DNA of 64,000 nt from Natranaerovirga hydrolytica (GCF_004339095.1 NZ_SMGQ01000017.1:62001-126000), one strand, 5' to 3'. Positions 54,770 to 63,737 are shown, counted from the first letter of the stretch. The notes: a model not told the origin generated them from the sequence alone. Numbers and translations are program-made.

Positions 54770-56077
54770 CTAATCGATCCTTTTATTAAAATTTTTTGGG
54801 TACCTTATGATGCTTTTTGTTCCTTTTCCTTCAGAACAATAAATTGCTGCATCGTATTCTGAACCAAATAAAGTGATTAACCTTTTTCTAGTATTAGAAA
54901 TACTTGCTTCAATTGAATCGCCTTCGTATCCATTTTTATAGGGCTTGAAAATTTCTGAAAGCATATTGTCACTTAAGCCTAAACCGTCATCTTCTACACT
55001 GACTACCACATCATCTTTTTCATAGTCTATAACCACTTGTACCATACCTTTTTCTTTCTTTTGTACGATCCCATGGAAAATTGCTTTTTCTACAAACGGC
55101 ATAATGGTTAAAGAAGGAATTTTTTGTAGTTTGATATAATCTGGCATATCAATAGAATATTTGAGTTTATCGCCTAATCTTACTTTTTGTATTTTTAAAT
55201 ACCTTTCTACATTCTCTACTTCTTCTAAAATAGAAATGGTCTTTTTAGCATTCACAAAATTCCATCTCAAAAATTCTGCAAACATGGTTATCATTTCATT
55301 AGTTTTATAAGCATCTTCAACGACTGCTAAGTTAGAAATAGAATTAAGACTTCTAAATAAGAAGTAAGGGTTCATTTGAGATCTTAATGTGATTAACTCG
55401 GCATTTTTTAAGCGATTTTCTACTTCTAATTTCTTCTTATCTTCATTAACTTTTTTTAATTCTTCATTTAAAGAATCCTTTTGCATGAGTCGTGATACTT
55501 CTTTTTCACCTAATTGATTAATAATTAACGAAATCAACTCTGCTATGCTTACAAATTTATCATATTCCATTGATAGAATATCGTTATATAACTTTTTCAT
55601 TTCTTTATTTTGTTTAAAGTCTTCTGTGTGTTGCATAACATTTTCAAGACGACAAATATCTTTTGGTGCATCTAGACATCTTATTTGTCCCCCAATAAAT
55701 CCACCAAGATAATGTCCTCTAATGACTATAGGAATGGCAATTTCTAGTAAACCACAGGGACAAAAATACACATAGGGCTTTTGTGTAGCCGCTGCTTGTA
55801 TCCCACCAAAAGCATCTGAAGCCATACAAATGTTTTCAGCTTCTTTTCTTTGCCTTATCTTTTGACAAAAAGGCGTAAATGAAGTGAGCTGAGTCACTGG
55901 CTCCCCTTTATAGTCTACTGTTACAAATGCTAGTCCTGTTGCTTTTGATATTTTCTCTTGAATATCCTCTAATCTTTCTTTTCCAAATAGGCGAATAATA
56001 TTAAAGTTATTAAAAATATTATCTTCTTCTTGGATGTTTTCTTGCTGTTCTTTTTTAGAATTGAAGAAATCTACCAT
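54770..56077 (-). CDS. PocR-domain sensor histidine kinase
   Basis: 435 residues, no membrane segment. Residues 25-190 form a PocR domain (LEDIQEKISKATGLAFVTVD, then YFCPCGLLEIAIPI and HYLGGFIGGQIRC), the small-molecule sensor first seen in PocR of the Salmonella propanediol regulon. A helical stretch, a LytS/YesM-type His_kinase segment (LITLRSQMNPYFLFRSLNSI) and HATPase (DDGLGLSDN) follow. The usual NPHFLFN box reads NPYFLFR: the phospho-acceptor His position is Tyr, which is odd. It may therefore use another residue or act as a non-phosphorylating sensor. Confidence 0.85.
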   Translation of the reverse strand: MVDFFNSKKEQQENIQEEDNIFNNFNIIRLFGKERLEDIQEKISKATGLAFVTVDYKGEPVTQLTSFTPFCQKIRQRKEAENICMASDAFGGIQAAATQKPYVYFCPCGLLEIAIPIVIRGHYLGGFIGGQIRCLDAPKDICRLENVMQHTEDFKQNKEMKKLYNDILSMEYDKFVSIAELISLIINQLGEKEVSRLMQKDSLNEELKKVNEDKKKLEVENRLKNAELITLRSQMNPYFLFRSLNSISNLAVVEDAYKTNEMITMFAEFLRWNFVNAKKTISILEEVENVERYLKIQKVRLGDKLKYSIDMPDYIKLQKIPSLTIMPFVEKAIFHGIVQKKEKGMVQVVIDYEKDDVVVSVEDDGLGLSDNMLSEIFKPYKNGYEGDSIEASISNTRKRLITLFGSEYDAAIYCSEGKGTKSIIRYPKNFNKRID

Positions 56078-56346
56078 ACAATCAACTGACCCTTTCTAAA
56101 AGCGGACGCTGTTTGTTATATGTTTTGCTAACCTCAATCAAGAATGATTACTAAAGCGTCCCTTCTTTTTGTATTCTTGATAAAAATCTAAAACCTTATC
56201 TCCTAAGCCATTCTGTTTATTTTTAAAATAAAAGAATGGCTATTGATATTATATTTTTATCATATCATACTTAACACCCTTTGAGAATCTAATCTGCAAT
56301 TTATCTTGCATGGATTGTACTTGTAGATGTGCTTTTGCCTTTACAC
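56078..56346 (-). promoter_or_regulatory. Gap between the alcohol dehydrogenase and the kinase genes
   Basis: A 269-base space inside the operon. On the minus strand there are two stems: GCCATTCT/AGAATGGC (about 56208-56239) and GGGACGCT/AGCGTCCGC (about 56099-56162, followed by TTTT). They could partly end the enzyme transcript ahead of the regulatory genes; a separate promoter for the kinase may lie here. At 56285-56310 AATCTAATCTGCAA resembles half of the dispersed repeat core. Confidence 0.4.
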
Positions 56347-57459
56347 CTATAACTTTTCAATTATATTAAGGATATCCCCTTGAGTAGCATGCCTTGGGTT
56401 TGTTGTTGTACATAAATCCTTTATTGCATTTTCTGCCATGGTTTCCTTATGGGTTTGTATGTCATCTTCATTAATACCATATGCTTTTAAAGTTAGAGGC
56501 ATATCCATGATTTTTTTCATAGAAGTAATGACTTCTAATAATACAGCCATTGCAAACTCTTTATTGTCTTTATGCTCTACTAATCCAAGTTTATATGCTA
56601 AGTCCACATATTTATTGAATGCCTTTTCTTCCTTTGCATTAAACTCAATCACTTGGTTTAATACCATTGCATTTGCCAAACCATGAGGCACATGAAATAC
56701 GCCACCTAGTTGATGGGCAATGCTATGTCCAATACCTAATCCTGCAATATTAAATGCAATACCTGCTAAATTAGATGCTTGATGCATTAAATCTCTGGCT
56801 TTTTCATCTTTGCCATTTTTATAACATTTCAACAAAGATTCTAAAACCAATTCTATGGCTTTTTCGGCTAAAGCATCTGAGTACGCATTGGCATTTTTTG
56901 AAACATATGCTTCTAAAGCATGGGTTAGTACATCTATTCCTGTATTTGCCGTAATTTTAGGGGGAACAGTTGTAGTTAGTTTTGCATCTAAAATGGTTTC
57001 ATCTGGAAGTAAATCATCATCAACAATGGTGTGTTTAATCTTTTCTTGTGTATCTGTAACAATTGTGAATGAAGTGACTTCTGAACCTGTTCCACTGGTT
57101 GTTGGAATGGCTATAAATTTCACGTCTTGGGTCCATTTCGCTTTTTTAGCAAAATACAAAATACCTTTTGCTGTATCAATGGCAGAGCCTCCACCATACC
57201 CAATAATAACATCTGGTTTTATTTTTTTAATTTCTATGATTCCTTTTTGTATAACCCTTAATGGAGGATCTGGAACAACGTCACTAAAAATAATGACTTC
57301 GTTATTCCCTTTTAAGGTATTCTTTACCTCTTCAATATTACCGTTTTGGACTAGAAATTGATCACATATTATCCATATCTTTTTATTTTGTATGGATTCT
57401 AAGCGTTTAAGAGCATTGGTGCCTTGATAGATCTTTGTTTTAATATATATCGGTTTCAC
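56347..57459 (-). CDS. Microcompartment iron-containing alcohol dehydrogenase
   Basis: 370 residues, family III (iron) alcohol dehydrogenase of the PduQ/EutG type. NAD binding: VIGYGGGSAIDTAKGI and IPTTSGTGSEVTSFT. The iron ligands are an Asp in TGIDVLTHALEAYVS and the histidines in GIGHSIAHQLGG and FHVPHGLANA. It would reduce the aldehyde made in the compartment to the alcohol while recycling NADH to NAD+ for the acylating aldehyde dehydrogenase. The name pduQ is avoided because the substrate is unknown. Confidence 0.92.
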   Translation of the reverse strand: MKPIYIKTKIYQGTNALKRLESIQNKKIWIICDQFLVQNGNIEEVKNTLKGNNEVIIFSDVVPDPPLRVIQKGIIEIKKIKPDVIIGYGGGSAIDTAKGILYFAKKAKWTQDVKFIAIPTTSGTGSEVTSFTIVTDTQEKIKHTIVDDDLLPDETILDAKLTTTVPPKITANTGIDVLTHALEAYVSKNANAYSDALAEKAIELVLESLLKCYKNGKDEKARDLMHQASNLAGIAFNIAGLGIGHSIAHQLGGVFHVPHGLANAMVLNQVIEFNAKEEKAFNKYVDLAYKLGLVEHKDNKEFAMAVLLEVITSMKKIMDMPLTLKAYGINEDDIQTHKETMAENAIKDLCTTTNPRHATQGDILNIIEKL

Positions 57460-57538
57460 TTAACTCTACTCCTTTCTTTTAACGCACTTTTATCAATGAA
57501 ATTTTTTCCTATTCTTATAAAAGATTGGTTAAAAGATT

Positions 57539-57814
57539 TTAAACATCCATGGTGTCTATGATACCAATGATGGCTCTATCTACTGCAACATCCTTTTTGG
57601 ATACACGCACTGAAGATCCTGTGCCTATCAGAACATATTCACCAATACCTGCTCCTACATAATCTGCTGCCACTTCTTCTGAGCCTACATGTTGCATTTT
57701 TGAGTCTATTCTTTGTATAACCATTAGCTTATAGCCTACTAAAGATGTGTCTTTTCTTGTGGCAATAACATTCCCAATTACTTTTCCCATATAAATAACA
57801 ATCACACCCTTCAC
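57539..57814 (-). CDS. EutN/CcmL microcompartment vertex protein
   Basis: 91 residues from a GTG that overlaps the previous stop by four bases. MGKVIGNVIATRKD, LVGYKLMVIQRID, DYVGAGIGEYVLIGTGSSVR and RAIIGIIDTMDV are typical of the BMC-P beta-barrel pentamer that caps shell vertices. An ATG at 57790 is an alternative start, but it lacks a ribosome site and would shorten the first strand. It is the only vertex protein gene in the visible part. Confidence 0.93.
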   Translation of the reverse strand: MKGVIVIYMGKVIGNVIATRKDTSLVGYKLMVIQRIDSKMQHVGSEEVAADYVGAGIGEYVLIGTGSSVRVSKKDVAVDRAIIGIIDTMDV

Positions 57815-58542
57815 ATTCGTATCATTGTAATGCCTAAACTTTTTGCTTTTTCTTTTGCAAGGTCTGTTATAATATCACCTTTATATAATTCAATTTTTTT
57901 CTTCTTGACATATTGATCCACTTCTTTTTCTGTAATAATTTTTTTCCCATTGTTTGTATAAGAAATAACTTGCTTTTGTTCTTGAGGATTAGAGTTAGCA
58001 AAAACTTCCTCTTTAATTTCTATTTCATAGTCTAGTAGCGTCTCATAATAGTGTTTTATTTTATTTTGATAGGCCTTTGGCTCTTTGCCTGTTAATTGCT
58101 CCATACCATACTTTAACATAATAATTTTTTGTCCTTTTTCCATACAGTGTTGTATCCATTTTGTTTCAAATGTATCATGAATACATAATGCGGTTTTTAC
58201 CATCATCTCCCTTGAAACAACTGGAAAAACGGTTATAAATTCTTTGTAATTTTCTATGTTTATATCCTCTCTGAAAACACAGTTAACATCTTTGCGCTCT
58301 GCTAATGTATTGACAAAAACAGGATGGGCTTTTAATTCTTTTGTTAACACAATGGTTAATTCATAACTTAGTGATTGAGGTAATTGATCAAAAAAAGAGT
58401 TGTAAGCTTCTTGCCACTTGGTACCCAAAATAGCAACCATCTTTGGCTTAGGAAGAGACATTGTTTCAATAGCTTCCTCTTTTTTTAATTGTTTTACGAC
58501 TTCTTTTATTAGAATCCTTAATGTTTGATCATCAATAGTCAC
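57811..58542 (-). CDS. Microcompartment-associated flavoprotein-like protein
   Basis: 243 residues of unknown reaction. The N-terminus DQTLRILIKEVVKQLKKE is an amphipathic helix like cargo-targeting peptides. The middle (about 35-170) has a Rossmann-like layout seen in flavoprotein (CoaC-like) domains found in glycyl-radical compartment operons (MVAILGTKWQEAYN, VFPVVSREMMVKTALCIHDT). The C-terminus ends ITEKEVDQYVKKK...AKSLGITMIRM, a segment shared by several compartment proteins. It starts at a GTG five bases after GGAGG and overlaps the vertex gene. Confidence 0.75.
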   Translation of the reverse strand: MTIDDQTLRILIKEVVKQLKKEEAIETMSLPKPKMVAILGTKWQEAYNSFFDQLPQSLSYELTIVLTKELKAHPVFVNTLAERKDVNCVFREDINIENYKEFITVFPVVSREMMVKTALCIHDTFETKWIQHCMEKGQKIIMLKYGMEQLTGKEPKAYQNKIKHYYETLLDYEIEIKEEVFANSNPQEQKQVISYTNNGKKIITEKEVDQYVKKKKIELYKGDIITDLAKEKAKSLGITMIRM

Positions 58543-58570
58543 ATCTTCCTCCTCCTAGCAATTAAAGTTT

Positions 58571-59488
58571 TTAGCCGCCTATCATACATTGAAAACCTTG
58601 TTCTTCTACTACTTTTTTAAGTGCTTCCATTTCTTCCTTTGGAATTTCTTCTATATATTTCATTTCATAGGTCATACCTAAAAGTTCGTATTTGCTTTCT
58701 CCAAAATTATGATACGGCAATAAATGAATGGTCTCCACACCCTGTAATGTTTTAACAAAATTGCATATCTCTTTAATTTCTTGTTTGGTTGCATTAAACC
58801 CTGGTATGGTTGGGACTCTGACAACTGTTTTTGTAAGCTGAACGATTCTTTGAGCATTTTCTTTGATGCGCTCAATAGATACGCCTGTATATTTTTTACT
58901 TTTTTCAGCGTCCATAGACTTTATATCCAGTAATACCAAATCCAAATGGGGTATAACGGATTCAATCACTTCTGGTTTAGCATATCCAGTGGTTTCCATC
59001 GCTGTATGCCAACCTTTCGATTGACATTCTTTTAGCAGTTCAATTGCAAAATTCGGTTGGCTTAAAGGTTCACCACCTGAAATGGTAATGCCTCCACCTG
59101 ATCTTCTATAATGAATCTCATCTTTTTTTAATTCATTTATAACGTCTTCTACTGTTCTTCTTTGTCCTTTTAACATCAAAGCATCTACTGGACAGACCTT
59201 AATGCATTTGCCACACCCTATACATTTTTCACTTTCAATGAATCCCTCTTTCTGACCTTTTAATATTCCTTGTTCACATATCCCTATACATCTTCCACAA
59301 CCAATACATTTTGACGATTGGAAAATCAAAATAGGATTCATTTTTTGCGATTCAGGATTGCAACACCAAAGACAAGATAAAGGACACCCTTTTAAAAAGA
59401 CAATGGTTCGTATACCTGGTCCATCATGTACTGAAAATCTTTGTGTATCAAATACAATGCCTGTTGTTTTATTATTACTTGAATTCAT
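58571..59488 (-). CDS. Glycyl radical enzyme activase (radical SAM)
   Basis: 305 residues. GIVFDTQRFSVHDGPGIRT precedes the radical SAM cysteines CPLSCLWC (CxxxCxxC). Two ferredoxin-type clusters follow: CIGCGRCIGIC and CIGCGKCIKVC. TISGGEPLSQPNFA is the SAM-binding GGEP loop and LLPYHNFGESKYELLG the family C-terminal motif. It installs the glycyl radical on a partner diol, choline or related lyase, which is not in the window. Such activases are usually next to their partner, so separation by at least six genes is notable. ATG at 59488 follows AAGGAG at nine bases. Confidence 0.93.
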   Translation of the reverse strand: MNSSNNKTTGIVFDTQRFSVHDGPGIRTIVFLKGCPLSCLWCCNPESQKMNPILIFQSSKCIGCGRCIGICEQGILKGQKEGFIESEKCIGCGKCIKVCPVDALMLKGQRRTVEDVINELKKDEIHYRRSGGGITISGGEPLSQPNFAIELLKECQSKGWHTAMETTGYAKPEVIESVIPHLDLVLLDIKSMDAEKSKKYTGVSIERIKENAQRIVQLTKTVVRVPTIPGFNATKQEIKEICNFVKTLQGVETIHLLPYHNFGESKYELLGMTYEMKYIEEIPKEEMEALKKVVEEQGFQCMIGG

Positions 59489-59524
59489 ATGACACAACTC
59501 CTTTAACGCTTGGTCCCAATTAGA

Positions 59525-59595
59525 TGGATAGAAAGACGGAATCTCAAAGATTTTATTTGAACTTTTCTTTTGAAATACCGCCTTTTTATCTATCC
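59525..59595 (-). promoter_or_regulatory. Large hairpin between aldehyde dehydrogenase and activase genes
   Basis: GGATAGATAAAAAGGCGG and CCGTCTTTCTATCC pair with small bulges, and inner TCAAA/TTTGA arms extend the stem. No U run follows on the minus strand, so mRNA processing or stabilisation is likelier than termination. Confidence 0.55.
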
Positions 59596-59634
59596 TTTTC
59601 TTTATTTAAATTAAAAACTGAGGGGCTTGAGTGA

Positions 59635-61050
59635 TTATCGAATATGTAATGCTTCTGTCATTACACATCTTCGTTTTCTACAAAAAGACTTTGCTGTTGT
59701 TAATCCTTCGCCTGTAGGTCCTGCAATCGTAAAGGTTGTGCAACCTTCTCCTCCTACACCTATACCTGCATATGATGGCGCATTTTTTACAAATATAGTG
59801 GTTTGAAGTAATTTTGCCATTTTAGTTAATTTATCTACATTTTTAGAATGCATCATAGCGGTATGACGATTGCCTTTTTCTGCTTCATAAGCAATATCTA
59901 TGGCTTCATCTACATCCTTTGCTCTGACAATTGGTAAAATAGGCATCATCAATTCCTCTATAACAAATGGATGATCTTTTTCTGTTTCCATAATAATCAC
60001 TTTAATGTCTGATCCTACTGTAATGCCTAATTCTTTTAATATATGAACCGCACTTTTTCCAACGAAATTGGTTTTTGGACCACCTTTATCATTCATGACA
60101 AGCGCCATTAATTTTTGAATATCACTTGGATCATTTAATTCATAAGCACCATTTTCCTTCATATAATGAATTAAGTAATCTGCAATATGATCCACTGCAA
60201 TAACTTCTTTTTCTGCTATACAAGGCAAGTTATTGTCAAAACTACACCCCTTAACGATATCTATAGCAGCCTTTTCCATATCTACTGTTTCATCCACAAC
60301 AACTGGCGGATTGCCTGCACCTGCACCAATGGCTTTTTTTCCAGTAGACATAACCATTTTCACAATACCTGGACCACCTGTTGCAACCAATACATTTATT
60401 TTAGGATGATTCATCATTATATTGGTATTTTCTATTGATGGTTCTCTTACAGTTGTTATAAGATTTTTAGGCGCTCCAACTTCTTCTAATGCTTTATTGA
60501 TCATCTGAATTAATTTAATAGACACTTTTTTTGCTCTTGGATGCGGACTAAAGACGACCGTATTGCCACCAGCAATCATTGAGATACCATTACTAATAAT
60601 GGTTTCTGTTGGATTGGTTGTTGGCGTAACGGCTCCTACAACACCAAAAGGACAATATTCTTCTAAAGTCAAACCGTCATCACCTGTTAATGCATGGGTT
60701 GTTAAATCCTCTGTTCCTGGTGTTTTTTCTGCTGCTAAGCGATTTTTAATCACTTTATGTTCATAATTACCCATTCCTGTTTCTTCAACTGTTAATTTAG
60801 ATAGCATTTCTAAATTTTCTTTTTTAAGCACAACATCTCTTATGACCTGAACATATGCTTCTCTTTTTTTCATAGGAGAAGCAAGCAATTTTTTCTGAGC
60901 GGTATAAGATGCTTCTACTGCTGCATCCATTGTTTCAAAAACACCAAAGCATGCTTTTGTTAGTTGGCCTTCTTTTACCACTTTATCTAGATTGATTTCT
61001 TCTACAACGTCTCTTACGAGTTTTTCAATTAAATTAATGTCCATATTCAT
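59635..61050 (-). CDS. CoA-acylating aldehyde dehydrogenase (PduP/EutE type)
   Basis: 471 residues. The N-terminal 20 residues (LIEKLVRDVVEEINLD) form a probable compartment-targeting helix, set off from the catalytic domain. The active-site Cys is in FDNNLPCIAEKEVIAV; GAVTPTTNPTETIISNGI and ATGGPGIVKMVMSTGKKAIG bind cofactor. It turns the toxic aldehyde produced inside the compartment into acyl-CoA with NAD+. PduL downstream then makes the acyl phosphate. Normal length. Confidence 0.93.
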   Translation of the reverse strand: MNMDINLIEKLVRDVVEEINLDKVVKEGQLTKACFGVFETMDAAVEASYTAQKKLLASPMKKREAYVQVIRDVVLKKENLEMLSKLTVEETGMGNYEHKVIKNRLAAEKTPGTEDLTTHALTGDDGLTLEEYCPFGVVGAVTPTTNPTETIISNGISMIAGGNTVVFSPHPRAKKVSIKLIQMINKALEEVGAPKNLITTVREPSIENTNIMMNHPKINVLVATGGPGIVKMVMSTGKKAIGAGAGNPPVVVDETVDMEKAAIDIVKGCSFDNNLPCIAEKEVIAVDHIADYLIHYMKENGAYELNDPSDIQKLMALVMNDKGGPKTNFVGKSAVHILKELGITVGSDIKVIIMETEKDHPFVIEELMMPILPIVRAKDVDEAIDIAYEAEKGNRHTAMMHSKNVDKLTKMAKLLQTTIFVKNAPSYAGIGVGGEGCTTFTIAGPTGEGLTTAKSFCRKRRCVMTEALHIR

Positions 61051-61081
61051 CTGTCTGGTTCACCTCTCAATTCAAAATCAT

Positions 61082-61732
61082 CTAACCACTTGCTCTATTC
61101 TTTTTTAAAATAACATGATCATTATTTCTTAATGCACTTGCATTGGCTTCATCAAGATCAATATGCATTTCAAGTGCAAAATCTTTTGATACCCGAACAA
61201 GCACATTCCCTATAATGCATTTTCTTTGTCCCCAAGTTTCTACTTCTACGATGTCTTTATCTTTTACGCCAAGTTCTTCTGCTTTCTGGGGTGTCATATG
61301 GATATGTCTAAGAGCAACAATGGCACCATTAGGTATTTTGACACTTCCCTTTGGTCCGATAATGGTTAATCCCGGCGTATTGTCTAATTGCCCAGACTCC
61401 CTAATAGGGGCTTTTACACCTAATTTAAAACTATCGGTTAATGAGATTTCTACCTGGGTGTTTTTTCTTAAGGGACCTAATATGCGTACATTTTCTATGG
61501 TGCCTTTTGGACCACGTATGCTAACGGTTTCTAGTGCAGCATATTGACCGGGTTGTTTCAAATCTTTTAATTTTTGTAAAGTATACCCTTCACCAAATAG
61601 CTTTTCCATATCAGATTTCTTTAAATGTATGTGACGATTGGAAACACCAATAGGAATTTTATATTGATTAAGTACATTGATTTTTTCTATAACCATTCTT
61701 GTAACCTGTCTTATGATTGCTTCTTGAGACAT
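61082..61732 (-). CDS. pduL: Phosphotransacylase PduL
   Basis: 216 residues with two PduL domains. The zinc-ligand histidines appear in GVSNRHIHLKKSDMEKLFG and ALRHIHMTPQKAEELGV, with a further LEMHIDLDEANA. A targeting helix SQEAIIRQVTRMVIEKIN precedes them. It exchanges CoA for phosphate on acetyl- or propionyl-CoA, recycling CoA inside the compartment. It lies 31 bases before the aldehyde dehydrogenase gene. Confidence 0.95.
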   Translation of the reverse strand: MSQEAIIRQVTRMVIEKINVLNQYKIPIGVSNRHIHLKKSDMEKLFGEGYTLQKLKDLKQPGQYAALETVSIRGPKGTIENVRILGPLRKNTQVEISLTDSFKLGVKAPIRESGQLDNTPGLTIIGPKGSVKIPNGAIVALRHIHMTPQKAEELGVKDKDIVEVETWGQRKCIIGNVLVRVSKDFALEMHIDLDEANASALRNNDHVILKKNRASG

Positions 61733-61790
61733 TTTATCACCTACCCTTGCATTCTTTTACCGATTCAAATTGATAACCGGCATAATAAAA

Positions 61791-62072
61791 TTATGCCTTA
61801 GTGGTAGGCAATATTTTTTCTGTATCTGCATGGGGTCTTGGAATAACGTGTGAAGATACAACTTCTCCAACATTATTTGCTGCTGCAATACCAGCGTCTA
61901 CAGAAGCTTTTACTGCACCAACATCACCTCTAACCATAACCGTTACAAGTCCTGATCCTATTTTTTCATAACCGACTAGTACAACATTTGCTGCTTTTGT
62001 CATGGCATCTGCCGCTTCTATGGCACCAACTAATCCTTTTGTTTCTATCATTCCTAATGTTTCATTACTCAT
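61791..62072 (-). CDS. BMC-H shell protein (PduA/EutM type)
   Basis: 93 residues, a single BMC domain forming hexagonal tiles. [47 protein letters not shown] and [14 protein letters not shown] are the classical signature; the pore loop is around KIGSGL. It is nearly the same protein as the partial one at 63738-64000, a recent duplication. Abundant shell tile with an AAGGAGG site. Confidence 0.96.
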   Translation of the reverse strand: MSNETLGMIETKGLVGAIEAADAMTKAANVVLVGYEKIGSGLVTVMVRGDVGAVKASVDAGIAAANNVGEVVSSHVIPRPHADTEKILPTTKA

Positions 62073-62117
62073 ATAATTGTCCTCCTTGTTTTCTGATTAT
62101 ATTTTTGTTTTTTAAAA

Positions 62118-62984
62118 TTAAAATAAAAAGTTAATAACAAACATTGCTATAAATATGGTTGCTGCTGGTGGATCAAAATGGGTATCACCATGCTCATTAA
62201 ATACATTAGAAGCCAAATCACCTAATAATGTACACAGTATAGCTGTAATAATCCCTACAAAGATGTTGCCACTTAAAACTGCAGCGGATGCAGATGTCAA
62301 TGTTATATGATGGGTTGAAGGACTTGGAAAGCCCATTTGCACAAAAATCAAATGGATTGCACTGAATCCAAAGCAAACAATTGGATACATAGCCAGTGTT
62401 TGTGCACTAGCCCCTGAATTGATTAAAGAAATAGCTACACCACTGATTACAATACCAATACCACCACCCAGTACGATGTTGTAAAGCATTTTTTGCCCTT
62501 TAGAAAACCATACTCTAGGTTCTGTACCTTGGTATTTACCAAACAAACCCGTATTACCAAAGGCAAATCTTGTTACAATGGCCATTGTAAATACTGCAAG
62601 GGCTGGTATATCTGTAGATAAATTTAATATATTGCCATATAAATGTTGTAATAAGAAACCAAATACACCAAATATACCACCCACACATAACACGCTATAG
62701 TCACTTGTTCCATTTAATGGTGTTAAGATGTCTTTTCCATTTTCAAGGACTTTTCTTTTATTAGCTGCATATGCGGCTGCCGCTACACCACTTGCAAAAG
62801 CAATATGGGGCCCTAAAAATGAACCAAAAGCAAAAGTTCCAATGGCATGTTCAGTAATACCTGCCATTCCCATCAATCCACCTATTGTGGCAAATACCCC
62901 GATTAATATAAACGCTGGTAATCCTCCTAATATTGCACCTAGCATACCGCCTCCAAATGCAGCAATTAATGCAAATATATCCAT
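62118..62984 (-). CDS. Microcompartment-operon integral membrane protein
   Basis: 288 residues with about eight to nine predicted helices and many Gly/Ala-rich stretches (FGGGMLGAILGGLPAFIL, GGGIGIVISGVAISL). I do not recognise a named transporter family. A conserved-looking cytosolic loop, FPSPSTHHITLTSASAAVL, lies near residue 215 and HGDTHFDPPAA near the C-terminus. Both His-containing loops face the same side if eight helices are assumed. Its place between shell genes suggests substrate uptake or membrane docking of the compartment, which is inference. Confidence 0.7.
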   Translation of the reverse strand: MDIFALIAAFGGGMLGAILGGLPAFILIGVFATIGGLMGMAGITEHAIGTFAFGSFLGPHIAFASGVAAAAYAANKRKVLENGKDILTPLNGTSDYSVLCVGGIFGVFGFLLQHLYGNILNLSTDIPALAVFTMAIVTRFAFGNTGLFGKYQGTEPRVWFSKGQKMLYNIVLGGGIGIVISGVAISLINSGASAQTLAMYPIVCFGFSAIHLIFVQMGFPSPSTHHITLTSASAAVLSGNIFVGIITAILCTLLGDLASNVFNEHGDTHFDPPAATIFIAMFVINFLF

Positions 62985-63024
62985 AAAACCACCCTCTTTT
63001 CTTTTTTATTAACAAATAAGTATT

Positions 63025-63624
63025 CTACTGCTTTGAACCACTGGAATGACTGCCCACTTTTTCTTTAGGTGCTTCATTCTTTATGGGTTCCTTTTTTGTT
63101 GTTGCATTTTTATCCGTACTTGTTTTTTCTGTTGTTTGATTCTTTTCAACGCTCTTAGTTGGCGTCTTTTTAGGTGTAGTAGGTGTTTTCTCCTCTACTT
63201 TTGTTGCTTTTTTCTCTGGTACTTCACTTTTTTCATTTTCTTTAGGCGTTACTTTATTGGAACGGGTTGATGTTTGCTTTGTGCTTTCGGCTTTCTTTGA
63301 CGTATTCGTAGCAACTTTAGCAACTTTATTAGATGTTTTATTAGGCTTTTCTTCTCCACAAAATACCTTTTGAACACTGTCTGAAGGTCTTGCTATAACT
63401 TTAGCTGACACCAGATAGTTATTAGACTCTGCCATTAATTTTCCTGAATGAACTGCCGCATTGACTGCACCTACATCACCTTGAGCTTTAATGGTCATCC
63501 ACCCTAATCCTCTTGTATTTTCAACTTGAGTAATGGTAACATTCGCTGTTTTTGCCATGGTATCTGCAACTAAGACAGCTGCTACAAGACCTTTTACTTC
63601 GATTAACCCTAATGATTGATTCAC
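63025..63624 (-). CDS. BMC-H shell protein with long charged C-terminal tail
   Basis: 199 residues from a GTG start. Residues 1-92 are a BMC domain (GLIEVKGLVAAVLVADTMAKTANV, KAQGDVGAVNAAVHSGK, VIARPSDSVQKVF). The following 107 residues are made almost only of Lys, Thr, Ser, Glu, Pro and Asn, with no predicted fold. Other shell proteins with C-terminal additions (EutK, PduK, CutR-like) exist but carry helix-turn-helix or Fe-S domains; this tail has neither. It may face the lumen or cytosol and bind nucleic acid, cargo or other shells. Confidence 0.9.
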   Translation of the reverse strand: MNQSLGLIEVKGLVAAVLVADTMAKTANVTITQVENTRGLGWMTIKAQGDVGAVNAAVHSGKLMAESNNYLVSAKVIARPSDSVQKVFCGEEKPNKTSNKVAKVATNTSKKAESTKQTSTRSNKVTPKENEKSEVPEKKATKVEEKTPTTPKKTPTKSVEKNQTTEKTSTDKNATTKKEPIKNEAPKEKVGSHSSGSKQ

Positions 63625-63681
63625 TTTATCACCGCACTTTTTGTTATATTTTATATTGCTTTTTATCCTTACATAAGTTAT

Positions 63682-63722
63682 AGCAGGAAGCCTTTAGAAT
63701 AGACTTTCTAAATCTTCCTGCT
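63682..63722 (-). promoter_or_regulatory. Intercistronic hairpin between two shell genes
   Basis: AGCAGGAAG pairs with CTTCCTGCT, and an inner TTTAGAA/TTCTAAA extends the stem. No U run follows on the minus strand. It fits stabilisation of the upstream shell mRNA, which would be needed in excess. Confidence 0.7.
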
Positions 63723-63737
63723 TATACTTTTCATTCT

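Noticed and set aside
56281-56340. Sixth copy of the dispersed repeat
   Set aside because: Only about 15 bases of one arm match and the opposite arm is not complementary, so it may be chance.
58571-59488. Naming the activase cutD (choline lyase activase) or a propanediol dehydratase activase
   Set aside because: These activases are too alike to be told apart by eye, and the partner enzyme is not in the window.
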